The translations under genes and the position numbers were made by a program. The notes below the pieces were generated by a model. The model did no database searches. It worked only from the letters and a program-made list of their open reading frames with translations, and was not told the DNA's origin. Below, piece by piece: positions 52,511 to 58,861 of a stretch of DNA of 63,836 nucleotides. How positions within the stretch are numbered: the first letter of the stretch is position 1; every line of letters starts with the position of its first letter. Source of the DNA: a virus. The stretch lies in the IMG/VR virus record IMGVR_UViG_3300032285_000409, positions 1 to 63,836 of that record, one strand, 5' to 3'.

Positions 52511-52529
52511 GTGGGACACACTGTCCCAC
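52511..52529. promoter_or_regulatory. 19-bp palindrome with TGTCC motifs
   Basis: GTGGGACA-cac-TGTCCCAC is a perfect 8-bp inverted repeat 8 bases before the ribosome site of the gene at 52549. It carries the same GGACA/TGTCC core that is repeated in 52784-53102, so the same protein may bind both. As RNA it is a hairpin that could limit translation. Confidence 0.7.
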
Positions 52530-52548
52530 CAAACTTAGGAGAAATCAA

Positions 52549-52764
52549 ATGTGCTTCAACACTCAACCCACCGTTAAAGAAGTCGGCATCTTGTCCCTGC
52601 GTGGTCAAGACTATCACTGCCAGCGAATCACCTATGGCACACGCCATCACATCCATGTGTTCCGCAAGGGCGAACTGCACAAGCACGGCTTGGTGTTCAC
52701 CACGCAGGCAGAGTACCAGCACTGGCTCAAAGGCTTAGGCAAACAACTCGAACTGTTCAATTGA
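52549..52764 (+). CDS. Small early protein, His-rich
   Basis: The 71-residue protein MCFNTQPTVKEVGILSLRGQDYHCQRITYGTRHHIHVFRKGELHKHGLVFTTQ... has a small beta-rich core with six histidines and two cysteines, so metal binding is possible. ATG 52549 follows TAGGAGAAATCAA. The 16-bp palindrome site 2 begins on the last base of the stop codon. No family is recognised. Confidence 0.75.
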   Translation: MCFNTQPTVKEVGILSLRGQDYHCQRITYGTRHHIHVFRKGELHKHGLVFTTQAEYQHWLKGLGKQLELFN

Positions 52765-52779
52765 GAGAGAATTCTCTCT
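52764..52779. repeat. 16-bp palindrome, site 2
   Basis: AGAGAGAATTCTCTCT, identical to site 1, overlapping the stop codon of the gene at 52549 and opening the long non-coding block. Confidence 0.85.
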
Positions 52780-53085
52780 GTCTGGGGTGTCCGCAAACTA
52801 AAAAATTTGGACAGCACTGGCGGTATCGTGCAACCCGCATGGATACTAGCGTTTCCAAAAAACTGTCCATACTATCTATCTATTTCTAATCTTTTATATA
52901 TAGATAAGAGTGTTTACCCACGGACACCCCAACAACTTTGTCCGCCTTAGCTTTTCTTTGTCTAACCCCTTTGCTCTTTCGCAAACCGATAGATACTTGG
53001 GACAGTTGTGCCTTTTCTGTCCCGCAAACCGCATGAATACTGGCGTCGCAACTATCCAACAACCCTGTCCAAATTTTTTAGTTTG

Positions 53086-53094
53086 TGGTAACAT
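53086..53094 (+). promoter_or_regulatory. Extended -10 promoter
   Basis: TGGTAACAT is an extended -10 (TGn-TAACAT) 31 bp upstream of the gene at 53125, with no good -35. GGACA motifs surround it and the right arm of the 21-bp inverted repeat ends next to it, so it looks controlled by the protein that binds those motifs. Confidence 0.45.
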
Positions 53095-53108
53095 CGGACA
53101 CCTTCTTA

Positions 53109-53124
53109 ACTAAAGGACTTTAGT
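53109..53124. promoter_or_regulatory. Palindrome over the ribosome site, copy 1
   Basis: ACTAAAGGACTTTAGT is a 7-bp inverted repeat with a 2-base centre lying immediately before ATG 53125 and containing the only Shine-Dalgarno match (AAAGGA). A copy with one change is at 53367-53382. Confidence 0.65.
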
Positions 53125-54093
53125 ATGGACAATTTACTACCAAAGCTCGTTGCCATGAGCCACAACGATGCACACAACTACCTAATGAGCCTTGACCTGC
53201 CCGTGGATTTGCGGGTGTCGCTGGCTGAGAAGGTAAGCGCATACCGCAAGCTCAAAGGCAAGGCGAACAAGCAAGCCAAGCTCACGCAGGTCTACCACGC
53301 AGAGCTATGGCATCGGCTCATTGCCCCGCTCAAATACGAACTTAGTAACGCCAAGGTGGGACGTGAACTAAAAGACTTTAGTGATGCACCCGAAAGACAC
53401 AAGGCGTTCAGCGAATACATCACGCTCATGGAGAAGCTGTTGGCTGGCTTGCAGAAACTTCAGATAGACGAGGGTAGCAAAGCCAGCGTGTCGGTGTTCG
53501 AGCGTGGCAACGCCGACCCCAAGGCGCGTACTGAGTACGCCAAGACACCGGCAGAGATAGCCCAAGCGCGAGAGCTACCCAACAAGGGAGCGCATTGGAC
53601 GAACTGGATAAACGAGCGCACCAAGAACCGCATCCGCGAGTTGTTCGACGGCATCCCATACACCGGCAAGAAAAGACCTGTGCCGTTTGCCTACCGCATA
53701 CCACCTGCGATGTTCAAGCGTGACCTTGCCGCCTTGCAAAAGCGCACTATCAAAGAGTATGACATTGCCAAGCAGGAACTAGAGATGCTACGCAAAGCGA
53801 TGGATGTAGCCACGCCCGAGCAGTATGAGCAAGAGGTCAAGCTCGATGACACCTTGAGGCGTATGCAGTTCGTGCTCAAACACATCACATATCACATGAA
53901 GAACGAACCTCTGCCCCCAACATGGCACGGACTTGCGCACCTGTATGAACCGCCAACAAAGCCGGTAGAAAAGCTGGTCGAGGACTGGGACAACGAAGAC
54001 AACCTGATTGAAACCTTGCGGCTGGCACTTCAGCTTGTTGAGCCTGAACCACCCAAGAAAAAGACAAACCGCCCCAAGCGGTACAGAACTTAG
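53125..54093 (+). CDS. Early helical protein beside the iteron block
   Basis: The 322-residue protein, MDNLLPKLVAMSHNDAHNYLMSLDLPVDL..., is mostly helix, with ARELPNKGAHWTNWINERTKNRIRELFDGIPYTGKKRPVPFAYRIPP in the middle and a Pro/Lys-rich basic end. No enzyme motif is visible. It is transcribed straight out of the iteron block, as replication initiators often are, so a DNA-binding role at that block is a testable guess. Its ribosome site is inside the ACTAAAGGACTTTAGT palindrome, which suggests tight control. Confidence 0.75.
   Translation: MDNLLPKLVAMSHNDAHNYLMSLDLPVDLRVSLAEKVSAYRKLKGKANKQAKLTQVYHAELWHRLIAPLKYELSNAKVGRELKDFSDAPERHKAFSEYITLMEKLLAGLQKLQIDEGSKASVSVFERGNADPKARTEYAKTPAEIAQARELPNKGAHWTNWINERTKNRIRELFDGIPYTGKKRPVPFAYRIPPAMFKRDLAALQKRTIKEYDIAKQELEMLRKAMDVATPEQYEQEVKLDDTLRRMQFVLKHITYHMKNEPLPPTWHGLAHLYEPPTKPVEKLVEDWDNEDNLIETLRLALQLVEPEPPKKKTNRPKRYRT
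53367..53382. promoter_or_regulatory. Palindrome copy 2, inside the gene at 53125
   Basis: ACTAAAAGACTTTAGT differs by one base from 53109-53124 and lies 258 bp downstream, inside codons 81-86. Paired copies across a start region are typical of looping repressors. Confidence 0.6.
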
Positions 54094-54107
54094 AGAGAAA
54101 TCTCTCT
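54092..54107. repeat. 16-bp palindrome, site 3
   Basis: AGAGAGAAATCTCTCT, beginning in the stop codon of the gene at 53125 and followed by GAC, like sites 4 and 5. Confidence 0.8.
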
Positions 54108-54110
54108 GAC

Positions 54111-54146
54111 GTACTGGCATGGCTACGCCGCTCACCATGCCGGTAC
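54111..54146 (+). other. Intergenic RNA hairpin
   Basis: GTACTGGCATGG (54111-54122) pairs with CCATGCCGGTAC (54135-54146) in RNA, including one U-G pair, with a 12-base loop. There is no T run, so it is not a simple terminator. It lies 26 bp before the ribosome site at 54172. Confidence 0.7.
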
Positions 54147-54184
54147 TACCTCAACGAGCGGCACCTGAAACTAGGAGAAAGCAA

Positions 54185-54343
54185 ATGAACGAAGAACTTA
54201 TTGACGCTGTTATCGAGCAGATGATGCTCGACATTCAGGCAGACGACTGGACTGCCATCGCTGAGTTATTGAACCGCACACACGAGGACGTGCTCGTAGC
54301 GTTCCTGTCTGACTGCGGTATGCCCGAAGGAGAAAGCAAATGA
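54185..54343 (+). CDS. 52-residue acidic early protein
   Basis: MNEELIDAVIEQMMLDIQAD, then DWTAIAELLNRTHEDVLVAFLSD, is a helical acidic protein. ATG 54185 follows the perfect consensus TAGGAGAAAGCAA. An ORF from 54119 in the same frame has no ribosome site and covers the hairpin. It overlaps the next start as ATGA. Unknown function. Confidence 0.8.
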   Translation: MNEELIDAVIEQMMLDIQADDWTAIAELLNRTHEDVLVAFLSDCGMPEGESK

Positions 54344-54540
54344 ACAACAAACACTTAGCCCAACAGCTACGCAACAGCCTGTTCGCAGACCGAGGCACAG
54401 ACCTAGAGCAAGCGTTCAAGGACGCCTACCACCTCATCGACAGGGGCATCACCCCTCGTGACCGCATCAGTGCATACACCGCACTGCACATCGTCATCAA
54501 CACGATAGCCAACAAACTAACCGAAGGAGAAGAGAAATGA
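54340..54540 (+). CDS. 66-residue helical early protein
   Basis: MNNKHLAQQLRNSLFADRGTDLEQAFKDAYHLIDRGITPRDRISAYTALHIVINTIANKLTEGEEK is helical with a central ITPRDR turn. AAGGAGAAAGCAA precedes it, and both ends overlap neighbours as ATGA. This tight coupling suggests equal amounts with the proteins on both sides. No family recognised. Confidence 0.8.
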   Translation: MNNKHLAQQLRNSLFADRGTDLEQAFKDAYHLIDRGITPRDRISAYTALHIVINTIANKLTEGEEK

Positions 54541-54710
54541 AATACAGAGCAACGCTTGTCGCTACCTGCTACCAAATCGTAGAGGTCGAAGCCCCATCAA
54601 AGGAAGAAGCCGCACGTCTCATGCTCAATGAGTTCGTAGGCGTTGATGCTGAGTGTGCACAGCTACATATTGACGGTGGCTGGCGCAACATCGAAGAAGT
54701 TAAAGAGTGA
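54537..54710 (+). CDS. 57-residue early protein
   Basis: The frame MKYRATLVATCYQIVEVEAP, SKEEAARLMLNEFVG, VDAECAQLHIDGGWRNIEEVKE is closed by TGA at 54708. ATGA overlaps the preceding stop and AAGGAGAAGAGAA is the ribosome site. Strand-helix-strand with VEAPSKEEAARLML suggests a small ferredoxin-like fold, a pattern common in short phage proteins that bind RNA or protein. Confidence 0.8.
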   Translation: MKYRATLVATCYQIVEVEAPSKEEAARLMLNEFVGVDAECAQLHIDGGWRNIEEVKE

Positions 54711-54714
54711 ATCA

Positions 54715-54730
54715 AGAGAGAAACCTCTCT
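54715..54730. repeat. 16-bp palindrome, site 4
   Basis: AGAGAGAAACCTCTCT, in the gap between 54710 and 54785 and followed by GACG as at sites 3 and 5. Confidence 0.8.
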
Positions 54731-54738
54731 GACGCCCA

Positions 54739-54761
54739 GTCGGGCGGCGTTCAAGCCCGAC
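54739..54761 (+). other. Intergenic RNA hairpin
   Basis: GTCGGGC and GCCCGAC pair (54739-54745 with 54755-54761) around a 9-base loop, 10 bp before the ribosome site TTAGGAGAAACC. Site 4 plus hairpin plus ribosome site repeats the order seen at 54092-54185. Confidence 0.65.
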
Positions 54762-54784
54762 ACTAGCAACTTAGGAGAAACCAA

Positions 54785-56188
54785 ATGAGTAACTATGACA
54801 ACGACGTTATGCGCGAAATCATGCGCAATACCATCCGCATCCTCAAACATGGCGTTGAGGTGCGCGACGAGCAAACACGGAGGTGGACATACACCTGCCG
54901 ACCACGCACTTGGTTCAGCAACCTTGCCTATCGCTTCGACTTCCATAAGGCTGTATGGGACGCAGTCATTATGACCCGTCCTCGTGACTGGCAACAGCTT
55001 GTGCTTGAGTATCCACACAAGGCAGAGACTGACCCCAACCGCATCGCTTACACACGTGATGAGCGTGCAGGCGAGGCCGATAAGCAGACGGTGACTACCA
55101 TCGGTAAATACTTGATGCGCCACTTCGACCTGCCTGACCACGAGATACGCGACATCGTTGCACGCTACACCAGCAAGGGCGAGATGTATTTCGTACACAC
55201 AGTCGACGAGATGGTGCACGTGGTCAACAACGGCCCGCACTCATGTATGAAGTGGAGCAGCCGTGGCGGTGTCAACTGCGACGACGGTATCAGGCGGCAT
55301 CCGTATGCGGTGTATGCCCCCAAGTATGGCTGGCACATGGCTGTTCGCAAGGACGGTGATGAGATTGTCGGTCGTGCTCTGTGTATCAGCAACGACGACG
55401 GCAAGTACTGGGTGCGCTCGTTCAAGAAGGGCGAGAGTTACAGCTACACCGACGAGATGCTCGAGGCATGGCTCAAGTCTCAAGACTACAAGCACGAGAG
55501 TGGGTATATCGAGGGGCAGAAGATTGCCAAGATTCCCGCTGAGTGTGGCTACCTTGCACCGTACCTCGACGGTGATGCTCAGTGCGTGAGCGATGGCGGT
55601 GACCACCTGTTCATCGAGGAGCGTGGTGATTACAGCTTCAACGAGACGCAAGGCTATGTCAGTGATGGCAACGACAAGGTCGAGTGCGAAGACTGTGGTG
55701 ACATGGTCGACGAAGACGAGTACTCCTACGTGGGTGCTTACGAAGACCGATGCGTGTGTCACAACTGCATGGAGAACAGCTACACAAGCGTCATATCCCG
55801 CAACGGGCGGGAGCGTTACATCCATGACGATGACGTTGTTTACGTCCAGTCTCAAGATGCGCACTACGACGTCAACTACCTGTCCACCAACAGCATCGTC
55901 GAGCTTGACAACGGCGACTATGAGCACATCGACAATGCCGTGTGTGTTGACGATACGTGGTATCACGTCGAGGATGAGCGCGTTGTCTGCGACCACCAAG
56001 GTGACTACCAGCTACGTGAGAACTGTTCACAGCTACACGATGGCGAGTGGGCGTTAGATGACGAGTGCTGGTACTGCGAGGGGTCGCAGGAGTACTACCT
56101 GTACGAGGACGAAGACCCTGTGTACGTTGATGGTGATATGTACCACCCCGACCATGTGCCAACAAGCGAAGAGAACCAAGGAGAATAA
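54785..56188 (+). CDS. Conserved large early phage protein with zinc-ribbon-like cysteines
   Basis: The 467-residue protein has an N-terminal domain with NNGPHSCMKWSS and RRHPYAVYAPKYGWHMAVR, then GRALCISNDDGKYWVRSFK, landmarks I recall from early proteins of many lytic phages without assigned function. The C-terminal half is rich in Asp, Glu and Tyr with C-E-D-C and C-V-C-H-N-C pairs that may hold zinc. Repeats of the HIDDAVCV..T..H type follow. The many acidic residues (net strongly negative) suggest contact with a DNA- or RNA-binding host protein. It is coupled closely to the peptidase gene downstream. Confidence 0.75.
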   Translation: MSNYDNDVMREIMRNTIRILKHGVEVRDEQTRRWTYTCRPRTWFSNLAYRFDFHKAVWDAVIMTRPRDWQQLVLEYPHKAETDPNRIAYTRDERAGEADKQTVTTIGKYLMRHFDLPDHEIRDIVARYTSKGEMYFVHTVDEMVHVVNNGPHSCMKWSSRGGVNCDDGIRRHPYAVYAPKYGWHMAVRKDGDEIVGRALCISNDDGKYWVRSFKKGESYSYTDEMLEAWLKSQDYKHESGYIEGQKIAKIPAECGYLAPYLDGDAQCVSDGGDHLFIEERGDYSFNETQGYVSDGNDKVECEDCGDMVDEDEYSYVGAYEDRCVCHNCMENSYTSVISRNGRERYIHDDDVVYVQSQDAHYDVNYLSTNSIVELDNGDYEHIDNAVCVDDTWYHVEDERVVCDHQGDYQLRENCSQLHDGEWALDDECWYCEGSQEYYLYEDEDPVYVDGDMYHPDHVPTSEENQGE

Positions 56189-56190
56189 CC

Positions 56191-57342
56191 ATGAACAAAC
56201 ATTCAATGCTTTACAAAACCCTAGCGCGTGCCTTGTCCATCAAGCGCCCGCATAACTCCATCGGTACGCAAGAGCTAACCGCTTGGCTCATCAACAACGT
56301 ACCCAAGACACTACGCACCAAACCTTTGGTCGATGCCGCTGGCAATCTGCATATCGATGCACGACAAGGCAAGCACAACAGGACTCTCTTTGTCGCTCAC
56401 GTTGACACGGTGCACCGCATCGCTGGCCCCAACAAGATACGCAAGACCAACACCATGTGGTATGCCCACGCTGACGCGCCTCTCGGTGCAGATGACGGTG
56501 CTGGCGTCGCCATGCTTATGCACTTGCTTCACGGCGGGGTACCCGGGTACTACATCTTCACGCAAGGCGAGGAGTGTGGCGGCATTGGTGCTACGCACGT
56601 TGCCGAGCACAAGAAGAAGCTACTCAAAGAGTTCGACCGTGCCATCGCGTTCGACCGTCGTGGTATCGACAGTGTGATTACTCACCAAGGGTATGGCCGC
56701 TGCTGCTCCGACAAGTTTGCGCAGTCACTCGCTGACCAGCTTAACGACGACATGACGCTCATGTATATGCCCGACGACACAGGTGTGTACACAGATACCG
56801 CAGAGTTCACTGACATCATCCCCGAGTGCACCAACATCAGCGTAGGCTACTACTCTGAGCACACAGTCAACGAGAAGCTCGACATCATCCACCTCCAGCA
56901 GTTAGCCAACCGCTGCCTGCTCATTGACTGGGACAACCTGCCAACCGACCGCGACCCTTCTGTGCACGAGAGCAAATGGCACAAGTCGTGGGGTTCGTGG
57001 GACTACGCGTCCCACGATGACAAGACATGGGACAAGGGCTGGCAAGACAAGATGTGGACGACCAGTGTCAATAACTCTTTTGACCCTTACGCAGACGATG
57101 ACGAGTACGACCGCGAGGTTTTGCGTGAAGCCATCTACGATGCGCAAGCTGGCTTCATGGATTACCTGATTGAACTCATGTGCGACTCGGTGTATCCTGA
57201 AGACCCAGACCTAGCACGCAAGTTTATCAATCCGAAGGACTTGACCGAGGAACTACTCACGCAAGCGATGGAGTGGTCAGACACCTATGACGTTGACACT
57301 GTGTTGTCTTCGCTCTTTGACGCATCGCACATCGAGGCTTAA
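56191..57342 (+). CDS. Zinc peptidase/amidohydrolase, M20/M28-like
   Basis: The 383-residue protein shows the two-metal peptidase pattern: H70-V-D72, D101 in LGADDGAG, E127-E128 in TQGEECGGIGA, D155 in AFDRRG and H224 in SEHTVNEKLD. These match the ligands and the catalytic acid pair of M20/M28/M42 families, which remove amino acids or acyl groups from small peptides. The last 120 residues (WDNLPTDRDPS to the end) are an Asp/Trp-rich extra domain. ATG 56191 follows AAGGAGAATAACC. Phage-encoded enzymes of this class are unusual and the substrate is unknown. Confidence 0.85.
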   Translation: MNKHSMLYKTLARALSIKRPHNSIGTQELTAWLINNVPKTLRTKPLVDAAGNLHIDARQGKHNRTLFVAHVDTVHRIAGPNKIRKTNTMWYAHADAPLGADDGAGVAMLMHLLHGGVPGYYIFTQGEECGGIGATHVAEHKKKLLKEFDRAIAFDRRGIDSVITHQGYGRCCSDKFAQSLADQLNDDMTLMYMPDDTGVYTDTAEFTDIIPECTNISVGYYSEHTVNEKLDIIHLQQLANRCLLIDWDNLPTDRDPSVHESKWHKSWGSWDYASHDDKTWDKGWQDKMWTTSVNNSFDPYADDDEYDREVLREAIYDAQAGFMDYLIELMCDSVYPEDPDLARKFINPKDLTEELLTQAMEWSDTYDVDTVLSSLFDASHIEA

Positions 57343-57354
57343 TGAATACCGTGG

Positions 57355-57371
57355 CCCCTGCGGTTCAGGGG
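57355..57371 (+). other. Intergenic RNA hairpin
   Basis: CCCCTG and CAGGGG (57355-57360 with 57366-57371) form a 6-bp stem around a 5-base loop between the peptidase and DUF932 genes. A ribosome site AAGGAGAAAG follows 19 bp later. Confidence 0.6.
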
Positions 57372-57403
57372 TAATTTATGTTCGTAACTGAAGGAGAAAG
57401 AAA

Positions 57404-58372
57404 ATGGCTCACGAAATTAGCTTTAACAATGGCGTCGCTCAATACGCATCCACCCAGCGCGAGTGGCATGGCCTTGGTCAGATGATGACCGCAGGTGCAT
57501 CCATCGAGGATTGGCAGAAGCAAGCAGGCATGGACTACCGTATCCAGCGCAGTGTCATCCGCTACGCCACGGAGAGAAACCTCTCTGACGCATCCGCGTT
57601 CCGCACAGTCAACGACAAGCACGTCTTGTTCCGCTCTGATACAGGCGATGCACTGGGTGTTGTCAGCGAATCGTACAAGGTGGTGCAGCCTGCCGATGTG
57701 CTGGAGTTCTTCCGCGAGTGGGCAGACCAAGGCGGCTTGACGCTGGAGTCTGCGGGTGTCCTGTTCGGTGGTCGCCGTTACTTCGCCACGGCCAAGCTGT
57801 GCGATGCCGTTGCCATCGACGGTGCTAAAGACAGAGTGGTGCCCTATGCGCTGCTCTCAACCTCGGCTGACGGTTCGCTGGCAACTGAGTGCAGGTGGAC
57901 AACGGTGCGCACGGTGTGCAACAACACGCTGACGATGGCGCGTAAGGGCGAGGCTACCTACAAGGTGTCGCATCGCTCTGTGTTCAAGCCCGAGGATGCC
58001 AAGGCTGCGGTGGAAGCTGCGCATGAGGAGTTCGGTGCGTTCATGACGATGGCGCGTGACCTTGCCAACATCAAGATGGAGCGTGAGCGTGCTGAGTCTC
58101 TGACCGTGGCGCTGTTGATGAAGTCGAGTGAAGAGGTGGCGCGTGAGAGTGCTGCGTTCACACGCATCATGGACTTGTTCAATGGCGCAGCTAAAGGCTC
58201 ATCGTTCGAGACCGCACACGACACGGCATGGGGTTGGCTCAACAGCGTGACCGAGTACGCTGACCACCACGTACGTGCACGTAGCGACGAGAACCGCAAG
58301 GCATCCGCACTGTGGGGGCCGGGCGATACACTCAAGAACAAAGCGCTCGAGTTGGCGCTGGCACAGGCTTAA
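57404..58372 (+). CDS. DUF932 phage/plasmid-related protein
   Basis: The 322-residue protein is recognisable from its start, MAHEISFNNGVAQYASTQREWHGLGQMM, followed by NDKHVLFRSDTGDALGVVSESYKVVQPADVLEFFREW and the CNNTLTMARKG block. These define DUF932 (TIGR03299), found on plasmids and phages. Members are large, early and abundant, with an unclear role in DNA metabolism. Codons 57-61 carry palindrome site 5. A strong UUCG hairpin follows the stop. Confidence 0.88.
   Translation: MAHEISFNNGVAQYASTQREWHGLGQMMTAGASIEDWQKQAGMDYRIQRSVIRYATERNLSDASAFRTVNDKHVLFRSDTGDALGVVSESYKVVQPADVLEFFREWADQGGLTLESAGVLFGGRRYFATAKLCDAVAIDGAKDRVVPYALLSTSADGSLATECRWTTVRTVCNNTLTMARKGEATYKVSHRSVFKPEDAKAAVEAAHEEFGAFMTMARDLANIKMERERAESLTVALLMKSSEEVARESAAFTRIMDLFNGAAKGSSFETAHDTAWGWLNSVTEYADHHVRARSDENRKASALWGPGDTLKNKALELALAQA
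57571..57586. repeat. 16-bp palindrome, site 5
   Basis: GGAGAGAAACCTCTCT followed by GACG, inside the DUF932 gene. It differs from site 4 in the first base only. Confidence 0.75.
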
Positions 58373-58378
58373 TTAACA

Positions 58379-58394
58379 GGGGGCTTCGGCCCCC
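58379..58394 (+). other. UUCG hairpin after the DUF932 gene
   Basis: GGGGGC and GCCCCC pair around a TTCG tetraloop, a very stable RNA hairpin. No T run follows, so it may protect the 3' end of the upstream message or slow the polymerase without ending transcription. The next ribosome site is 7 bp away. Confidence 0.75.
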
Positions 58395-58411
58395 ACAACT
58401 AGGAGAAAGTG

Positions 58412-58573
58412 ATGGACATGGGACAAATCAAACGCTGGTTCATGGAGAACGTCGACGATGACTTTGATGCCGTTGAGGAGGAGATGTCACGCGTTGCCGA
58501 GGAGATGGTCGATGCCGAGTTCGACCGCATAGCAGAGGAGAAAGCAGATGCTAAATCTAAGAGAGAAAGTTGA
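58412..58573 (+). CDS. 53-residue acidic protein
   Basis: The protein MDMGQIKRWFMENVDDDFDA, VEEEMSRVAEEMVDAEFDRI, AEEKADAKSKRES is a single acidic helix after a basic start. ATG 58412 follows TAGGAGAAAGTG. The function is unknown; the composition suggests a small partner or inhibitor of a nucleic-acid-binding protein. Confidence 0.75.
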   Translation: MDMGQIKRWFMENVDDDFDAVEEEMSRVAEEMVDAEFDRIAEEKADAKSKRES

Positions 58574-58637
58574 ACGGTTGGTGTTTCTACTGGGCATGGT
58601 CGTGCTTGCGCTCGACCTGTTCTATTGGAGACCTTAA
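58548..58637 (+). CDS. 29-residue single-pass membrane peptide
   Basis: The frame MLNLREKVERLVFLLGMVVL and ALDLFYWRP has a basic helix followed by a membrane segment (about 11-25). ATG 58548 follows GAGGAGAAAGCAG, a consensus ribosome site inside the preceding gene. Tiny membrane peptides of this type occur in early phage operons and may act on a host membrane enzyme. This is inferred from topology and signals only. Confidence 0.55.
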   Translation: MLNLREKVERLVFLLGMVVLALDLFYWRP

Positions 58638-58652
58638 TTTTATGTCCAACGC

Positions 58653-58681
58653 TTGACAGACCTCGGTCTGTCGAGTAATCT
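58653..58681 (+). promoter_or_regulatory. Sigma70-type promoter with an 18-bp operator in the spacer
   Basis: TTGACA (58653-58658) and TAATCT (58676-58681) are 17 bp apart. The spacer and the -35 edge hold the palindrome GACAGACC-tc-GGTCTGTC (58655-58672), a perfect 8-bp inverted repeat with a 2-base centre. A dimer bound there would block polymerase. It drives the genes from 58703 on: the winged-helix protein, the nuclease and the polymerase. Confidence 0.8.
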
Positions 58682-58702
58682 AGCAACTCTAGGAGAAAGT
58701 AA

Positions 58703-58861
58703 ATGAACACAAATGCACTGCGCCACGTGCGCCAGCTATGGAACGTAGCCTACGTTCCTCGTGAAATCAACCGTGCCAACCAACTTAAGTGGGTGCGCTC
58801 CGTGCGCCTGCTCGGGGACAAGTGGCTACTTGCACAGTACGTTCAAAAACTGGAGCACTGA
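58703..58861 (+). CDS. 52-residue basic protein
   Basis: This frame reads MNTNALRHVRQLWNVAYVPR, then EINRANQLKWVRSVRLLGDK and ends LAQYVQKLEH. ATG 58703 follows TAGGAGAAAGTAA. The RxxNQLKWVRSVRLLGDKW(L)LA string is, from memory, a short conserved phage protein with no assigned role. It is the first gene behind the operator-containing promoter, so it could be its regulator; it is basic enough to bind DNA but has no clear helix-turn-helix. Confidence 0.8.
   Translation: MNTNALRHVRQLWNVAYVPREINRANQLKWVRSVRLLGDKWLLAQYVQKLEH

Larger units (their letters stand above)
52780..53124. other. Non-coding block with long inverted repeats and iterons; candidate replication origin or switch
   Basis: This 345-bp block has no credible gene. 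A perfect 21-bp inverted repeat (52794-52814 with 53065-53085) brackets it, extended outward by GGTGTCCG (52786-52793) and CGGACACC (53095-53102). Inside are a 10-bp pair GGGGTGTCCG/CGGACACCCC (52784-52793, 52921-52930) and an 18-base direct repeat with two mismatches (52835-52852, 53029-53046). There are about nine TGTCC or GGACA cores and an A/T-rich centre (52872-52910, including TTTTATATATAGATAAG). Iterons plus an easily melted core are typical of initiator-bound origins; a complex operator is the alternative. Confidence 0.7.

Noticed and set aside
52894-53113. Two overlapping frames of 66-67 codons on opposite strands within the iteron block
   Set aside because: Neither has a Shine-Dalgarno site and both are made of the repeated TGTCC and A/T-rich elements; the repeats explain the block better.
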